NCBI RefSeq assembly: GCF_000350225.1
Contig: NW_005179046.1
Location: 1-64,000, forward strand
Direction: 5' to 3'
Length of the DNA stretch: 64,000 nt
Source of the DNA: Chondrus crispus
Lineage: Eukaryota; Rhodophyta; Florideophyceae; Gigartinales; Gigartinaceae
Shown here: positions 8,902-18,410 of the stretch, piece by piece
How the letters are laid out: each line of letters begins with the position of its first letter
Numbering within the stretch: the first letter of the stretch is position 1
Made by a program: the position numbers and the translations under genes
The notes under the pieces: generated by a model
Seen by the model: the letters and a program-made list of their open reading frames with translations, nothing else
What the model was told of the DNA's origin: nothing
The model's database searches: none

Positions 8902-9584
8902 TTCTGCCTGATCTGAAGACCATGGAATGTCTCCATTTGAGCTTGACTTAGGTTGGAATCCAAAATCTGCTTTGCCAAGCCTGAAACTCCTGTGAATGGG
9001 CTTGAGGATTTCAAGTCGGTCTTGAAAGAATCAATGGAAAATGCGAAGTTCTCGCAGAAGGTTTCAAAGGCGAAGCGAAGCGCATTTATGCTGGAAAGTT
9101 CAAACCTGCGAATTACAAGGTTGGTGATAGGCTGTGAATTAACAATTCATTGTTCCTTGATGCTTATTCCAAGTCTCAAGAATCTAAGAAGTTGACTACC
9201 AAACGGTTCGGACCCTTTGTCGTCAAAGAACTGATTGGGAAGAGTGCAGAGCGTCTCGAACTTCCTGACTACTTCAAGATTCATCCTGTAGTGCATGTCA
9301 TCCACACAACGCCGTTCTTTGAACAGCCAAATGACATTGCATCTCTGCTCCCATCAAGACCAGAACCTGTTCCCGCTATCGATGGAGATGAGTTTATCGT
9401 TGAATAAATATCGGCTCACAGGAAGAAAGGAAGAGGTTACCAATTGTTGACGTTATGGAAAGGATATCCAAGTCACGACGCTTTGTGGCACCCAACCACT
9501 GACTTCGTGCACCGAGATGAAAGTTTAAATGAAGCTTGGCACAAATACATCAAGAAAGAATGTTTACTACCCACGTATCACTAA
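8902..9584 (+). pseudogene. Family D Ty3/gypsy integrase C-terminus and chromodomain remnant
   Basis: Immediately after the A0 LTR a diverged chromovirus pol tail can be read in three frames. First HGMSPFELDLGWNPKSALP (end of the integrase core). Then LFLDAYSKSQESKKL with KRFGPFVVKELIG and FKIHPVVHVIHTTPF (the GPY/F module, about 9150-9330). Then, after a frameshift near 9407, an EFIVE-ILAHRKKGRGYQ...LWKGY chromodomain ending at the TAA of 9582-9584. It is clearly another lineage than families A-C and resembles fungal or oomycete-type chromoviruses. Frameshifts and stops show it is dead. Its LTR follows. Confidence 0.75.
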
Positions 9585-9717
9585 GTTCACTGATTGACGA
9601 AGACGTCAATGAGAAGAAGGGGGAATAGTGCAACAATGAGATCAATCAAGGATCCACAGTGGATTGGATCATTCGAAGGGATCAGACAACTGGATCAATT
9701 GGATATAATCTGGATTG

Positions 9718-9815
9718 ATCTAGAACCTTCTGGGGTCAGATATTCTGGAGGGTTCCAGAAAACTCTCGATTGTTCTAGAAACTTCTGGAGTAAGATGTTC
9801 CAGAGTATTCCAGAA
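9718..9815 (+). promoter_or_regulatory. Array of heat-shock elements in family D LTR
   Basis: There are three runs of alternating 5-bp HSE units: 9743-9760 (TTC-GAG-TTC-GAA), 9773-9790 (TTC-GAA-TTC-GAG) and 9798-9815 (TTC-GAG-TTC-GAA). A weaker one lies at 9723-9730 (GAA-TTC). Within each run the spacing is exactly the nTTCnnGAAn register bound by HSF trimers. The array ends about 80 bp upstream of TATAAAG, the usual place for an upstream activating site. HSF binding is inferred from the consensus. Confidence 0.75.
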
Positions 9816-9895
9816 GACTTGTAATTTTCATGTAGATAATTTGCAACTTTAGTGTAACTTTTGTATTTAGTACCATTTGACGGGTTACGAAAGTC

Positions 9896-9902
9896 TATAA
9901 AG
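9896..9902 (+). promoter_or_regulatory. TATA box of family D LTR
   Basis: TATAAAG lies 80 bp downstream of the heat-shock element array and is followed by a C/A-rich leader (CTCACCACCTCAACCCAACC), consistent with a core promoter and transcript start. Confidence 0.5.
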
Positions 9903-10320
9903 GGGACCTGAATTGGACAAGTTGGGGAACTCACCACCTCAACCCAACCTACAACTTTCAAGAAGACTACTATTACATTCAACCTACACCTTCTACTGTA
10001 CTACGTATTGCAGCTGTGTGCGCCGCTCCTCAGTAGCCGCCCTAGCCTGTGTGGATCATCCCACCCATCCATAAACTTACCGCCATTGGCTAGCCGCGTT
10101 ATCGAGCTATCCCCGCTATTGCGGGTCTAATCCCACGTTGTGGGCGAGCTCCGTCAACGATTTGTTTACACCATCTACGCCCTCTCACGCGGCATCATCG
10201 CCAATGGACGTGATAGAAGTCCTCGGAACCGTCCTTCAGTACATAGAAGACAGCGATGGCGATGATGAAAGCATCGTAGCGAGCATGCAGGGGTCTACCT
10301 CCGCCGAGGTGCATGCTACG

Positions 10321-10325
10321 GCGAC
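10321..10325. repeat. Target-site duplication GCGAC, left
   Basis: GCGAC precedes the 5' LTR of copy A1 and recurs directly after its 3' LTR at 24238-24242. A 5-bp duplication is usual for Ty3/gypsy integrases. It proves that 10326-24237 is one insertion. Confidence 0.9.
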
Positions 10326-11392
10326 TGTAGTGCAATACGCACCTGAAAAGAGGGGTGAAAAAAATGAAAATGATGGGGTATGACAAGCAAAAGTGGAAAT
10401 CATTTCACTTTATTATTTTAATTATTAATTTTAATTAGTTGCATATTAGTTATTTAACATTAGATTAGATCTAGGATCTAGCGCCGAGAGCCACTGTAGT
10501 GGCTCCGGCGGGGCGATATATACCTTAGCCCTCTGACCACCAAGTCAGTAAAGGTAACCCGAGTTGCCGGAGTTGAATGTCGCCTTGGTCGAAGTCCGTC
10601 TCTACCAAGACGCTCCCTTTTACCTAAGCCTACGGCATCCTTCAGCGCTCGGGGGTCCCATTCCTTTTTCCTTTATTTCCCAACAACCCGAGTTGCCAGA
10701 GTCTGATATCGCCTTGGTTGAAGTCCGTCTTTTACAAGACATTCCCTTTAACTACAGATTACTTTATCCTTTGCGCTCGGGGGTCCCCTTTTTCCTTATC
10801 AATTTTCCTTTACTTCCCTATCCTAATTTCCCTTAATCTTGAGTTGGTCCAACCTTGTAGGATTGCGATCCGCAACGTGACGTCATTTGCCATCGGGCTT
10901 CTGTGTCGGTGCACCAGTGGTGCTTTTCTCAGTGTTGGTTCCATCGGAATCTGGTTGCGACCGATCCGTTGTTGGTACTTTGCCATCGGGCAGTACGACG
11001 GTGTAGCGCTGCTACGTTTTCTTCTTTCCCGACGGGCTACGTTGCGACGTCCCCGTCGAAGACCTTATCAAGGGTATAAGGTATACAAGGCGCTCTTCGA
11101 GCATTGGATTTACGACCCATCTGACCAGGTTTACCTAAACACCCCTCCGAACTCGTCGAGCAGTCGCCTTTACAAGTCCCTACCACCATTTACCGATCCC
11201 GGGCTGGGCCCTTCTCTTTGCCCCCCCCCTATCAGGGATCCGAGCTACTGCGGGCCGCAAACCCGCTTAAAGAGGACAGGGAGCTTCGAACACTCCGTAG
11301 CGCTGTGCCGTTGGCAGTTGTTGTTTTTGTTGCTGTTGTTTGTGTTGGACCGTCGGACCTTGGTCTCTGCCTAACAGGCGCATTGCACTACA
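10326..11392 (+). repeat. 5' LTR of copy A1
   Basis: The 1067-bp LTR starts TGTAGTGCAATACGC and ends GCATTGCACTACA. Its U3 differs from the A0, A2 and A3 LTRs: instead of the block with CACACGTGTG it has GACAAGCAAAAGTGG and related sequence. The promoter hairpin at 10482-10510 and the following GATATATACC are retained. The about 100-bp unit starting CCGAGTTGCC is present twice (from about 10558 and 10686). Confidence 0.92.
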
Positions 11393-11509
11393 AAAGTGGT
11401 CTCCCGACCTAGAATTTTGTCTACTGTGCAGGAGACCTGATCAAGAATTTTGCCTACAAAAGTCCAGGTCTGGAGACGCGCTACAAAAGTGGTCTCCCGA
11501 CCTAGAATT
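11388..11509 (+). repeat. Duplicated LTR-end plus primer-site unit in leader
   Basis: A 29-bp sequence made of the last 5 bp of the LTR (CTACA), the spacer and the primer site occurs at 11388-11416 and again, unchanged, at 11481-11509. Partial versions of the unit lie between and after (CTACAAAAGTCC near 11454, GGAGACCCGACCTAGAA near 11517). Copy A3 has the same arrangement at 41499-41527 and 41592-41620. Confidence 0.85.
11397..11414 (+). promoter_or_regulatory. Primer binding site of copy A1
   Basis: TGGTCTCCCGACCTAGAA begins 4 bp after the LTR. TGG pairs with the CCA end of a tRNA. Its complement has the geometry of an acceptor arm plus the 3' half of a T stem, but I cannot name the tRNA. 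Families B (50821-50838) and C (63215-63232) have near-identical sites. Confidence 0.6.
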
Positions 11510-11650
11510 GCGTACAGGAGACCCGACCTAGAAACTGCGTAAGCTGAAACGGACTACAGGAGTTTTCTCTGCGACGTAAGTTTATTCAGGTGCTGTAGCG
11601 TTTTCTATTTTTTTTGTGTTAAGTTAGGTTCTTTTTTTTTGAAACGAACC

Positions 11651-13957
11651 ATGTCGACAAGCGCACCCGGGGACGTCGGTCCCGGGGCGAGTAGGAGCGG
11701 ATCGGCAAGGGCGTCGAGGATCCCGCGAGGTCCTCGCACCCGAAGCCAGGCCAATACGGCCACGGATCCCGAAGGTCAAGAATCCCCGACGGGGATTGAA
11801 GCCGACAAGGATAACCTATCCTACAGGTTCGAGAAGATGGGCGAGGAAATTCGCCAAGAGATGACGAAAAATCTCGAGGCTGAATTAGCCCTCGTCCGGA
11901 AGCAACTGGAGTTGCAAGCATCCGAGTTCCACGCCGTTTTGGGAGAGCTGTCGGCTCGAGTGGATCTCGTCGAGAAGGAGCGAGGTGAGGCGACCGACGG
12001 TCTGGAGCCGGAGGTCCTAGCCTCGTTGAAAATTTCGGTCAAGGACGCGAGGCGCGACGCGAATCAAGCCTTGGAGTCCTTAGGAAGATTTAGAACAAGC
12101 ATCGATGACCGATTCGATCGCACCGCGCAACGTCTCAAGGACCTCGAGCAGGCCGCGGATCAAGCTCCGCAAGGATCGGACGACGAGCCGCTCCCTTCGG
12201 GTAGAGAGGGCGACCGTCGGTCGAAGAAGGACAAGCCCGCTCGGCGGCGGAGTTCCAAGTCGAAGCCCTCGAAGAAGGACAAGCGACGTGCAAGCAAGGG
12301 TCACTGTAGTGACGATCCAGAGAACCGCGACTCACAGTCGGAGTCGCTGGGTCTCTCCGAAGATGGTAACGGCGGTTCGTCGAACCATTCGGGCGATTCC
12401 GAACGCCGTTCAGAAGACGGAAACGGAATTTCGTCAAGCAAGAAAATTTCCTCCAGACGAGGCGGAGTCACTTCGTCCGCCTCGCGGAGAGACAAGGACG
12501 CGGAGCCCGAAGATGTCGCAACGCGGCGCGGGCCGCGATGGGAGGAGTTGGAGGAGCTGAATCCGACCAACTACCTCTTCAAGAAGTTACTTTCGTACCG
12601 AACGTACCGCTTGCGGAACCCGCAGACATATTTGTCAAGTTCGCGGCGGACCGCCGTGCGAAAAATTAGGAGAGATATTCCGCCTAAGGTGAAGAAGGAC
12701 AACACGTTCACAGGTGAGGACGGGGTCCTTGTGTTGGATTTTTTGGCAAAATTAGTTCAGGAGTTCGATACTCAAGAAATGAACGAGGGGCAAGCGATCC
12801 GCCTGTTGCCTGAATTTTTAAGCGGAATCGCCTTGAGACAGTACACTTCGGTGTCTCAGACGGCCGGGGCCCATCACGGAAAGATATCCGTTTGGCCGGA
12901 GGCCGTACAGTGGTTGTTGAGGAGTTTCGCAACCGACGAGGCGATCCGTCAAGCTGTGCTCGCATTGCGAGAAGTTCAGCAAAGACCGTCTGAAGACGAG
13001 ATGGAATTTTATATCCGTCTGACGGACGCAAGCAATCGATGTGGAAACGTATATTCGATGGAAGAACAAATGACGATGTTTATTGAAGGACTCGATTCGA
13101 GTATCAAGCCGATGGTATCTCAATACCGACAAGACAATCGGGACGTTTCGTTTTTGAGAGTAGTTAATTACGCGAAGGCGCATGGCTCGGCGAGCCGCGC
13201 TAAGGACAAGAAGACTAAGAAGGTCACGATTCAGACGCCGTCGACAATTAGGGCGGGTAAGAAGCCGAGGGCTTCTTATCCCGGTCGCAAAAGTCACGCC
13301 GCCGTCCATTTAGCCGAGTCCATTTCAGTGTCAGATGAGCGCGGTGCGCATAGAAGTAGCGAAAATCACTACGAAGGAGCGTTAGTAGCCGAAGGCGAGT
13401 TCATTGAGCCATCGGAGGGCTACGGACACGAGGACTACGGGGACAGCGGGTCGTCAACTTTACCGACGCCTGCATACACGACGGAGTCGTTTTCAGAGCC
13501 CACGGATCCCGTGATGATGTTTCGGGGGCGCGGCCACACGCCGGCGCCGCGCATTCCGATGGAAGACAAGGGTACGACGTTTCGAAGGCCAGGCTGGATG
13601 GGAAGGCCGCAACGTCAAGGAAGGCCGCCGGCCCGTGGAGGACCTAGGACGCCGTATCCCGTCAAGACGCACGGTCTGGTGTGCTATCATTGCTATGAAA
13701 AGGGGCACGCCGCGCCAACGTGCATTCTTTCTCTCCGGGAAATGCACCGAGTTTTGGAAAATTATGAGGCGTTGTCTCCGATGGAGAGGTTAGGGATACC
13801 ATCAACGAGTTACCTGAAGGTCAAAAATTGGTTCGATTCGCAGACGGCGAGCACGCCGAGTGCTTCAACGCCGCGGTCGAACCAACCCTTCAGAGGGCCC
13901 ACCGCGGGGCCCGCGCCGTCGGATGTGAGAAGGATCCTGCAGCGGCAGGAAAACTAG
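11651..13957 (+). CDS. gag: Gag polyprotein, copy A1
   Basis: This 768-residue structural protein forms the virus-like particle and binds the element RNA. The ATG at 11651 is the first in the frame after the T-rich leader. The N-terminus is charged and disordered, followed by a probable coiled coil (about residues 55-150, heptad-like EEIRQEMTKNLEAELALVRK). A Lys/Ser-rich stretch follows. A capsid-like helical domain spans about residues 320-520. A CCHC zinc knuckle (CYHCYEKGHAAPTC, CX2CX4HX4C) lies near residue 680. The frame is intact and about 99% identical to copy A3. It ends QRQEN-stop with GGAAAAC just before TAG, the likely -1 shift site into pol. Confidence 0.9.
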   Translation: MSTSAPGDVGPGASRSGSARASRIPRGPRTRSQANTATDPEGQESPTGIEADKDNLSYRFEKMGEEIRQEMTKNLEAELALVRKQLELQASEFHAVLGELSARVDLVEKERGEATDGLEPEVLASLKISVKDARRDANQALESLGRFRTSIDDRFDRTAQRLKDLEQAADQAPQGSDDEPLPSGREGDRRSKKDKPARRRSSKSKPSKKDKRRASKGHCSDDPENRDSQSESLGLSEDGNGGSSNHSGDSERRSEDGNGISSSKKISSRRGGVTSSASRRDKDAEPEDVATRRGPRWEELEELNPTNYLFKKLLSYRTYRLRNPQTYLSSSRRTAVRKIRRDIPPKVKKDNTFTGEDGVLVLDFLAKLVQEFDTQEMNEGQAIRLLPEFLSGIALRQYTSVSQTAGAHHGKISVWPEAVQWLLRSFATDEAIRQAVLALREVQQRPSEDEMEFYIRLTDASNRCGNVYSMEEQMTMFIEGLDSSIKPMVSQYRQDNRDVSFLRVVNYAKAHGSASRAKDKKTKKVTIQTPSTIRAGKKPRASYPGRKSHAAVHLAESISVSDERGAHRSSENHYEGALVAEGEFIEPSEGYGHEDYGDSGSSTLPTPAYTTESFSEPTDPVMMFRGRGHTPAPRIPMEDKGTTFRRPGWMGRPQRQGRPPARGGPRTPYPVKTHGLVCYHCYEKGHAAPTCILSLREMHRVLENYEALSPMERLGIPSTSYLKVKNWFDSQTASTPSASTPRSNQPFRGPTAGPAPSDVRRILQRQEN
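13948..13957 (+). promoter_or_regulatory. Candidate -1 ribosomal frameshift site, gag/pol of A1
   Basis: GGAAAAC is followed at once by the gag stop TAG. In the -1 frame the reading continues GGA AAA CTA GAG into pol without a stop. The heptamer is not the canonical XXXYYYZ, but its AAAAC half is typical and it is identical in A3 (44059-44065) and A2 (39092-39098, minus). Confidence 0.55.
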
Positions 13958-16900
13958 AGAGGGGAATCTCGCATGAGTCGCAAGAGGCACAGGGTCGACG
14001 TACTGTGCCCGGGGCTCAGCCCCGTTCCCTGTCTCTAAAGGAAAAGTCAGGCCTCGAGGAGGAGGTTGTTGGATTGGTGGATAAGCCCAAAGGGCCAGCT
14101 CAAGTCAAGAAAATTTTGAGCCGAGCCCGAGATCATCCGCTGGAAGAAGTTCGAAGACCCTGGTACAGGGTTAAGCGAAGGGAATGTCCAGAGAAGATTT
14201 TGGTTCTTGCGCGAAAAAACTACAAAGTGTACGCGGACATTGGACCCACAATCGGATTGATGAGCCGGGTGTTATCTGTTTTAGACACCGGCGCGGGACC
14301 AAACCTTGTGCGAAAATCGGAACTCCCAGCTGGAATGGAATCTCTAGTGTCCTACGGACCGACCCAAGACATTGGCGACGCAAACAATAGGCCACTCCGG
14401 ACTCTCGGCACAATTAGAATGCCTGTGAGGCTTGCAAAATTGGTGGCCGCAGCCGAGTTTATTGTATGCAAAAAAATAGCCGTCCCGGTAATTCTAGGCG
14501 CGGACTACTGTGACCGGTTTGTGGAAGCAATTTATCCAAGGAAGAAAACGGTTGAGTTGGCGGATTTCTCGGAGGTTCCGATAGTTAGGCGGTTCTCGAC
14601 GAGAAGAGGGAAGAAGAATCTCGTCCCGGGAGAGGACGAGAATGATGGAAAGGTGGAGCGAATTTCCCCTAAGGTAAAAGTGGCAAGAGCCACAACTATT
14701 GAGCCAGGGACGCAACGCATCGTGGAATGCACCTCGAAGAGGGCGGGCTTAGTTGTGGTTCAGCCGTACTCGTCGTTGTACGAAAGGCACGGGTTGACGT
14801 GCACGAATGGTGTCGTTCAGGTTGAGCCTGACACGCCATTTCGTTTACTCGTTGCGAATATTAGGACGTACCCTGTCAGGCTGCAAAAAGGCCAAGTGGT
14901 GGCAGAATTATTACCGCACCCGAGAGCCGCGCTCGAGAGCAAAACCACCATTGGTGAAGTTCTCGGAATTCAAGAAAGGAAGAAGGAAAATTTTCCTAAT
15001 TGTACCAAGACGCCTACGGGCGAGGCAAGATGCGAACCGTCGGATCAAGATCGCGAGGAACAGCAAGGAGAACGGGAAGAAAGGCTCTCCGCGACGGCAA
15101 CTACGACGCCGGAGCGGCGGATTGAGCCTCCCCCGCCGGACGTGGAGGAACTCGACCTGAGCCACGTGCCGGACCGGCTGCGCGAGCGGTTCCGTCGGAT
15201 GTTGAAGAAGTATTCAAGGATGTGGGATGGGACGCTTGGCGAAATTAATACCACAGTCCATCGGATCGAGTTGATCCCCGAGACTCGTCCCATCGCACAA
15301 GCCCCGTATCGGGCCGGGCCTAAAGCCCGCGAAGTAGAAGATGCAGAGGTGCAGAAGATGTTGGAGGCAGGAGTGATAGAACCAGCGCAGTCAGAAGGGG
15401 CGTCGCCCGTGTTGCTGGTGCCCAAGCCGGACGGGTCAATGCGTTTTTGCGTAGACTACCGCAGGTTGAACGCAGTGACGGTGAAGGACACGTACCCCTT
15501 ACCGCGCATGGATGAGTGCCTGGACTCGCTTGGTGACACCAAGGTTTTCTCCGCGTTGGACGCGATCTCGGGATATTGGCAGATGCCTATCCCTGAGCGC
15601 GACCGCGACAAGACCGCATTTTCGTGTAACTCAGGACTGTATCGCTTCTCAAGAATGCCCTTCGGGCTAACTAACGCGCCAGCGACGTTTCAGAGAGCAC
15701 TGGATATCCTGCTCTCTCCGTTCCGTTGGAAGTGCTGTTTGGTGTATCTGGACGACATAATAATTTTTAGCAAGTCGTGGGAGGAGCACATCGTGCACGT
15801 GGATGAAATACTTTCTGTATTGGAGAAGGCAGGTGTGAAGCTCAAGCTTCGCAAGTGTGAATTTTTCGTCGAAAAGATCAAGTACCTGGGCCATGTAGTT
15901 CGGCCAGGTACATTGGAAGTTGACGCTGCGCGAACCGTCGCATTGGAACAAGTGAGGTATCCTCAAACGCAGACCCAGCTAAGGAGCTTCTTGGGACTTT
16001 GTAATGTCTACCGCAGATTCGTTCCGCATTATGGGAAAATCGCGCATCTGCTCAATCAACTGTTGAAGAAGGGACAACCGGTCCAGTTGGAAGGATTCGA
16101 CGAACCGTGCAAGAAAGCTTTTCATAAGCTCAAGGACGCCATCTTGGCACCGCCGGTGTTGGCGCTGCCGAAGAAGGACCTACCCTACTCGGTAGATACC
16201 GATGCAAGCGACTACCAAATAGGCGCTGCACTATTTCAAACACACCCGGATGCGCAACGCAAACCCATCGGGTTCTTTTCAAGAACGTTAGCCGCAGCCG
16301 AGAGAAACTATTCTGTATCAGAAAAAGAATGCCTAGCTGTAATTTGGGCCGTACAGACTTTAAGACCATATCTATATGGCGAGCACTTCATTGTGCATAC
16401 CGACCATGCCTCATTGAGGTGGTTGATGAACGTAACCGACCCCAGCGGGAGATTAATCCGATGGAGGCTCCGCCTCTCGGAATTCGATTTCGAAATCAAG
16501 TACAAGAAGGGCAAGGCGAACAGTCAAGCTGATGCTCTGTCAGGATTACGGACCGCAGGAGAAACCGTCGACGAAATCGGCGACGAAATCCCATGCTTTA
16601 TGGCCGAACCGGCCGAGGGTACAGTGGAGGACGAGGACAGTTTTGACGCGTTAGACGACATCCTCGCTCTTGAGGGGGGGCCGCCTCTGATCGCCTCGAT
16701 CAATTCCAAGCTGTCACTCCGGAGGAGCTCATTCGCGAGCAAGCCGTCGACCCCTTCTGCAATCGCATCAAGGAAGAAATGGACGCCGGAAAGGTGAGAA
16801 CGTTCAGCATGGAGACCGAGGAACTGGAAGGAACTCTATGCCGTACCGCGGCAGAGTTTGTACAAGTGGTAATACCACAATCGTTAAGGGACCGCGTCCT

Positions 16901-18410
16901 AGGGTTGAGCCACTACGCAAAATTGGCAGTCCACCCGGGAGGCAGGAAACTTTACAAGACATTGACAAGATATTTTTATTGGCCTACAATGGCCCTAGAC
17001 TGCTATGCAGTCGCGAAGAATTGCGCCGCATGCGCGCGGGAGAGGGTGAAGTTAAGAAGAAACACGAAGGAAATGAAGCTGTTCACACCCAAAGCTCCGC
17101 TGGAGTTTGTCGCCATCGACATCCTCGGCGAGCTAATTACAACTAAACGAGAAAATCGGTACATTCTCGTGATCAGCGATCGATACTCGAAACTGGTACG
17201 AACCGTACCGTTAAAGAAGAGATCAGCTGCGCACATCGCACAAGCCTTCGTTCACCATTGGGTATTCGTGTACGGACCGCCGGTCAAGCTGCTGTCCGAC
17301 AATGTAACACAGTTCACGGCCCGGTTCTTTCAGAATGTCAGCCGAATTCTCGGCATACGCAATGTGTTCACGACTACGTACCACCCGCAAGCCAACGGCC
17401 AGGTTGAGAGGTTTAACCGCACGCTGACTTCCGCGTTGCGAAAATATGTTGGAGAGCATCCCAAGGACTGGGACCTATTTAGCGACGCCGTGAGGTTCGC
17501 ATACAACACGCAAGTTCATCGAACTACGAATATCGTGCCCTTCGAGCTGGTGTTAGCTCGGGCGCCGAGAGGCATTGCGTTACAAGCACAGCCAAGTTTG
17601 GAAGGATTTGGCTCGAATCGAGCGTACTACCTGAAATGGCAGTCGTGGTTGGAAAGCCTGATGAAAGGCGCTGATAGGAGTTTGCGAAAGGAACAAGCGC
17701 GCTACAAGCGAAATTTCGACGCACGCCTTCGCAAACCGCAATATGAGATCCCGCCGGGGTCCTACGTGTTCCTTCGGAAGGAGCAGGGCACGGCTAGCGA
17801 ACCGAAACACAAGCTGGCACAAGTCGCCTCAGGACCTTATCAGGTCCGAAGATCGGATCAGCATACGGTAGTCATTGCCATTGGCGATCAGGAGGAACGC
17901 GTATCGCGAGACAGGGTGGAGTTAGCCCCAAGCCCGATGGACTATGCGCCGATAACTGGCCTACGGCAAGCGCTACAGTTCCTGGGAGAGCCGGAGCTAA
18001 ACGAAAAAGGAGAGGTAATGGAGGACGAGGAACGTCCTCACACCCGTGCGCCTACGACGGGGGACCAGGATAATTTAGTTGGTCAAACGCCGACAACGGA
18101 GACACCTCCAGACCTACGCGAGTTCGGAAAGTCCAGAGAAGAGGATGAGTTGGAAGATCTTCGGAAGGGGGAAGGACAGTTGAACACGTAAGAAGAAGGA
18201 ACCGAGAGTCAGGAGTATGTGATAGACAAGATCGTGGACCACGGCTACGACGAGGAGAAATTAATTCTCAAAGTGAGGTGGTATGGGTATACCATCGAGG
18301 ACGCAACGTGGGAACCTATTGAGCAGATCCCCCGCAGCGCGGTAGTCACATATTTCCGAAGGAAAAGGCTGCCCTTACCCACGCAAGCGTCGCACGCACA
18401 ACCGGGATAG
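13948..18410 (+). pseudogene. pol: Pol polyprotein (PR-RT-RNase H-IN-chromodomain), copy A1, broken
   Basis: The frame (open from 13828) encodes an aspartic protease with LDTGAGPN at about 14281. Reverse transcriptase has FCVDYRRLN and the catalytic YLDD at 15745-15756. RNase H has DTDAS and HTDHASLRWL. Integrase has an HHCC finger, a DDE core with NGQVERFN, and the chromodomain (18204-18410). There are three lesions. A G-run at 16674-16680 has seven Gs where A2 has eight, shifting the frame. The residue after the second integrase aspartate's Asn is Val instead of Gly (17304-17306). A TAA at 18189-18191 cuts off the chromodomain. The chromodomain itself reads on in the same frame. It replicated when younger; it cannot make full Pol now. 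Confidence 0.9.

Larger units (their letters stand above)
9629..10140 (+). repeat. Presumptive 3' LTR of family D
   Basis: A purine tract (GAGAAGAAGGGGGAA, 9611-9625) follows the pol remnant, and TGCAACAATGAG would start the LTR. The region holds a repeated TTC/GAA array, a TATAAAG box at 9896-9902 and a pyrimidine-rich stretch after it, as expected for U3-R. No second copy is in the window, so the right end (somewhere between about 10010 and 10140) is a guess. Confidence 0.5.

Noticed and set aside
10138..10325. Short acidic frame (DVIEVLGTVLQYIEDSDGDDE) cut by A1, considered as a Harbinger transposase N-terminus
   Set aside because: Joining it to the sequence after 24242 gives stops and no transposase motif. 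Left unassigned.
11619..13031. Several 70-160 codon minus frames opposite gag (also at 41730-43243 opposite the A3 gag)
   Set aside because: They mirror the GC-rich gag codons, shift with gag between copies and have no motif. They are shadows.
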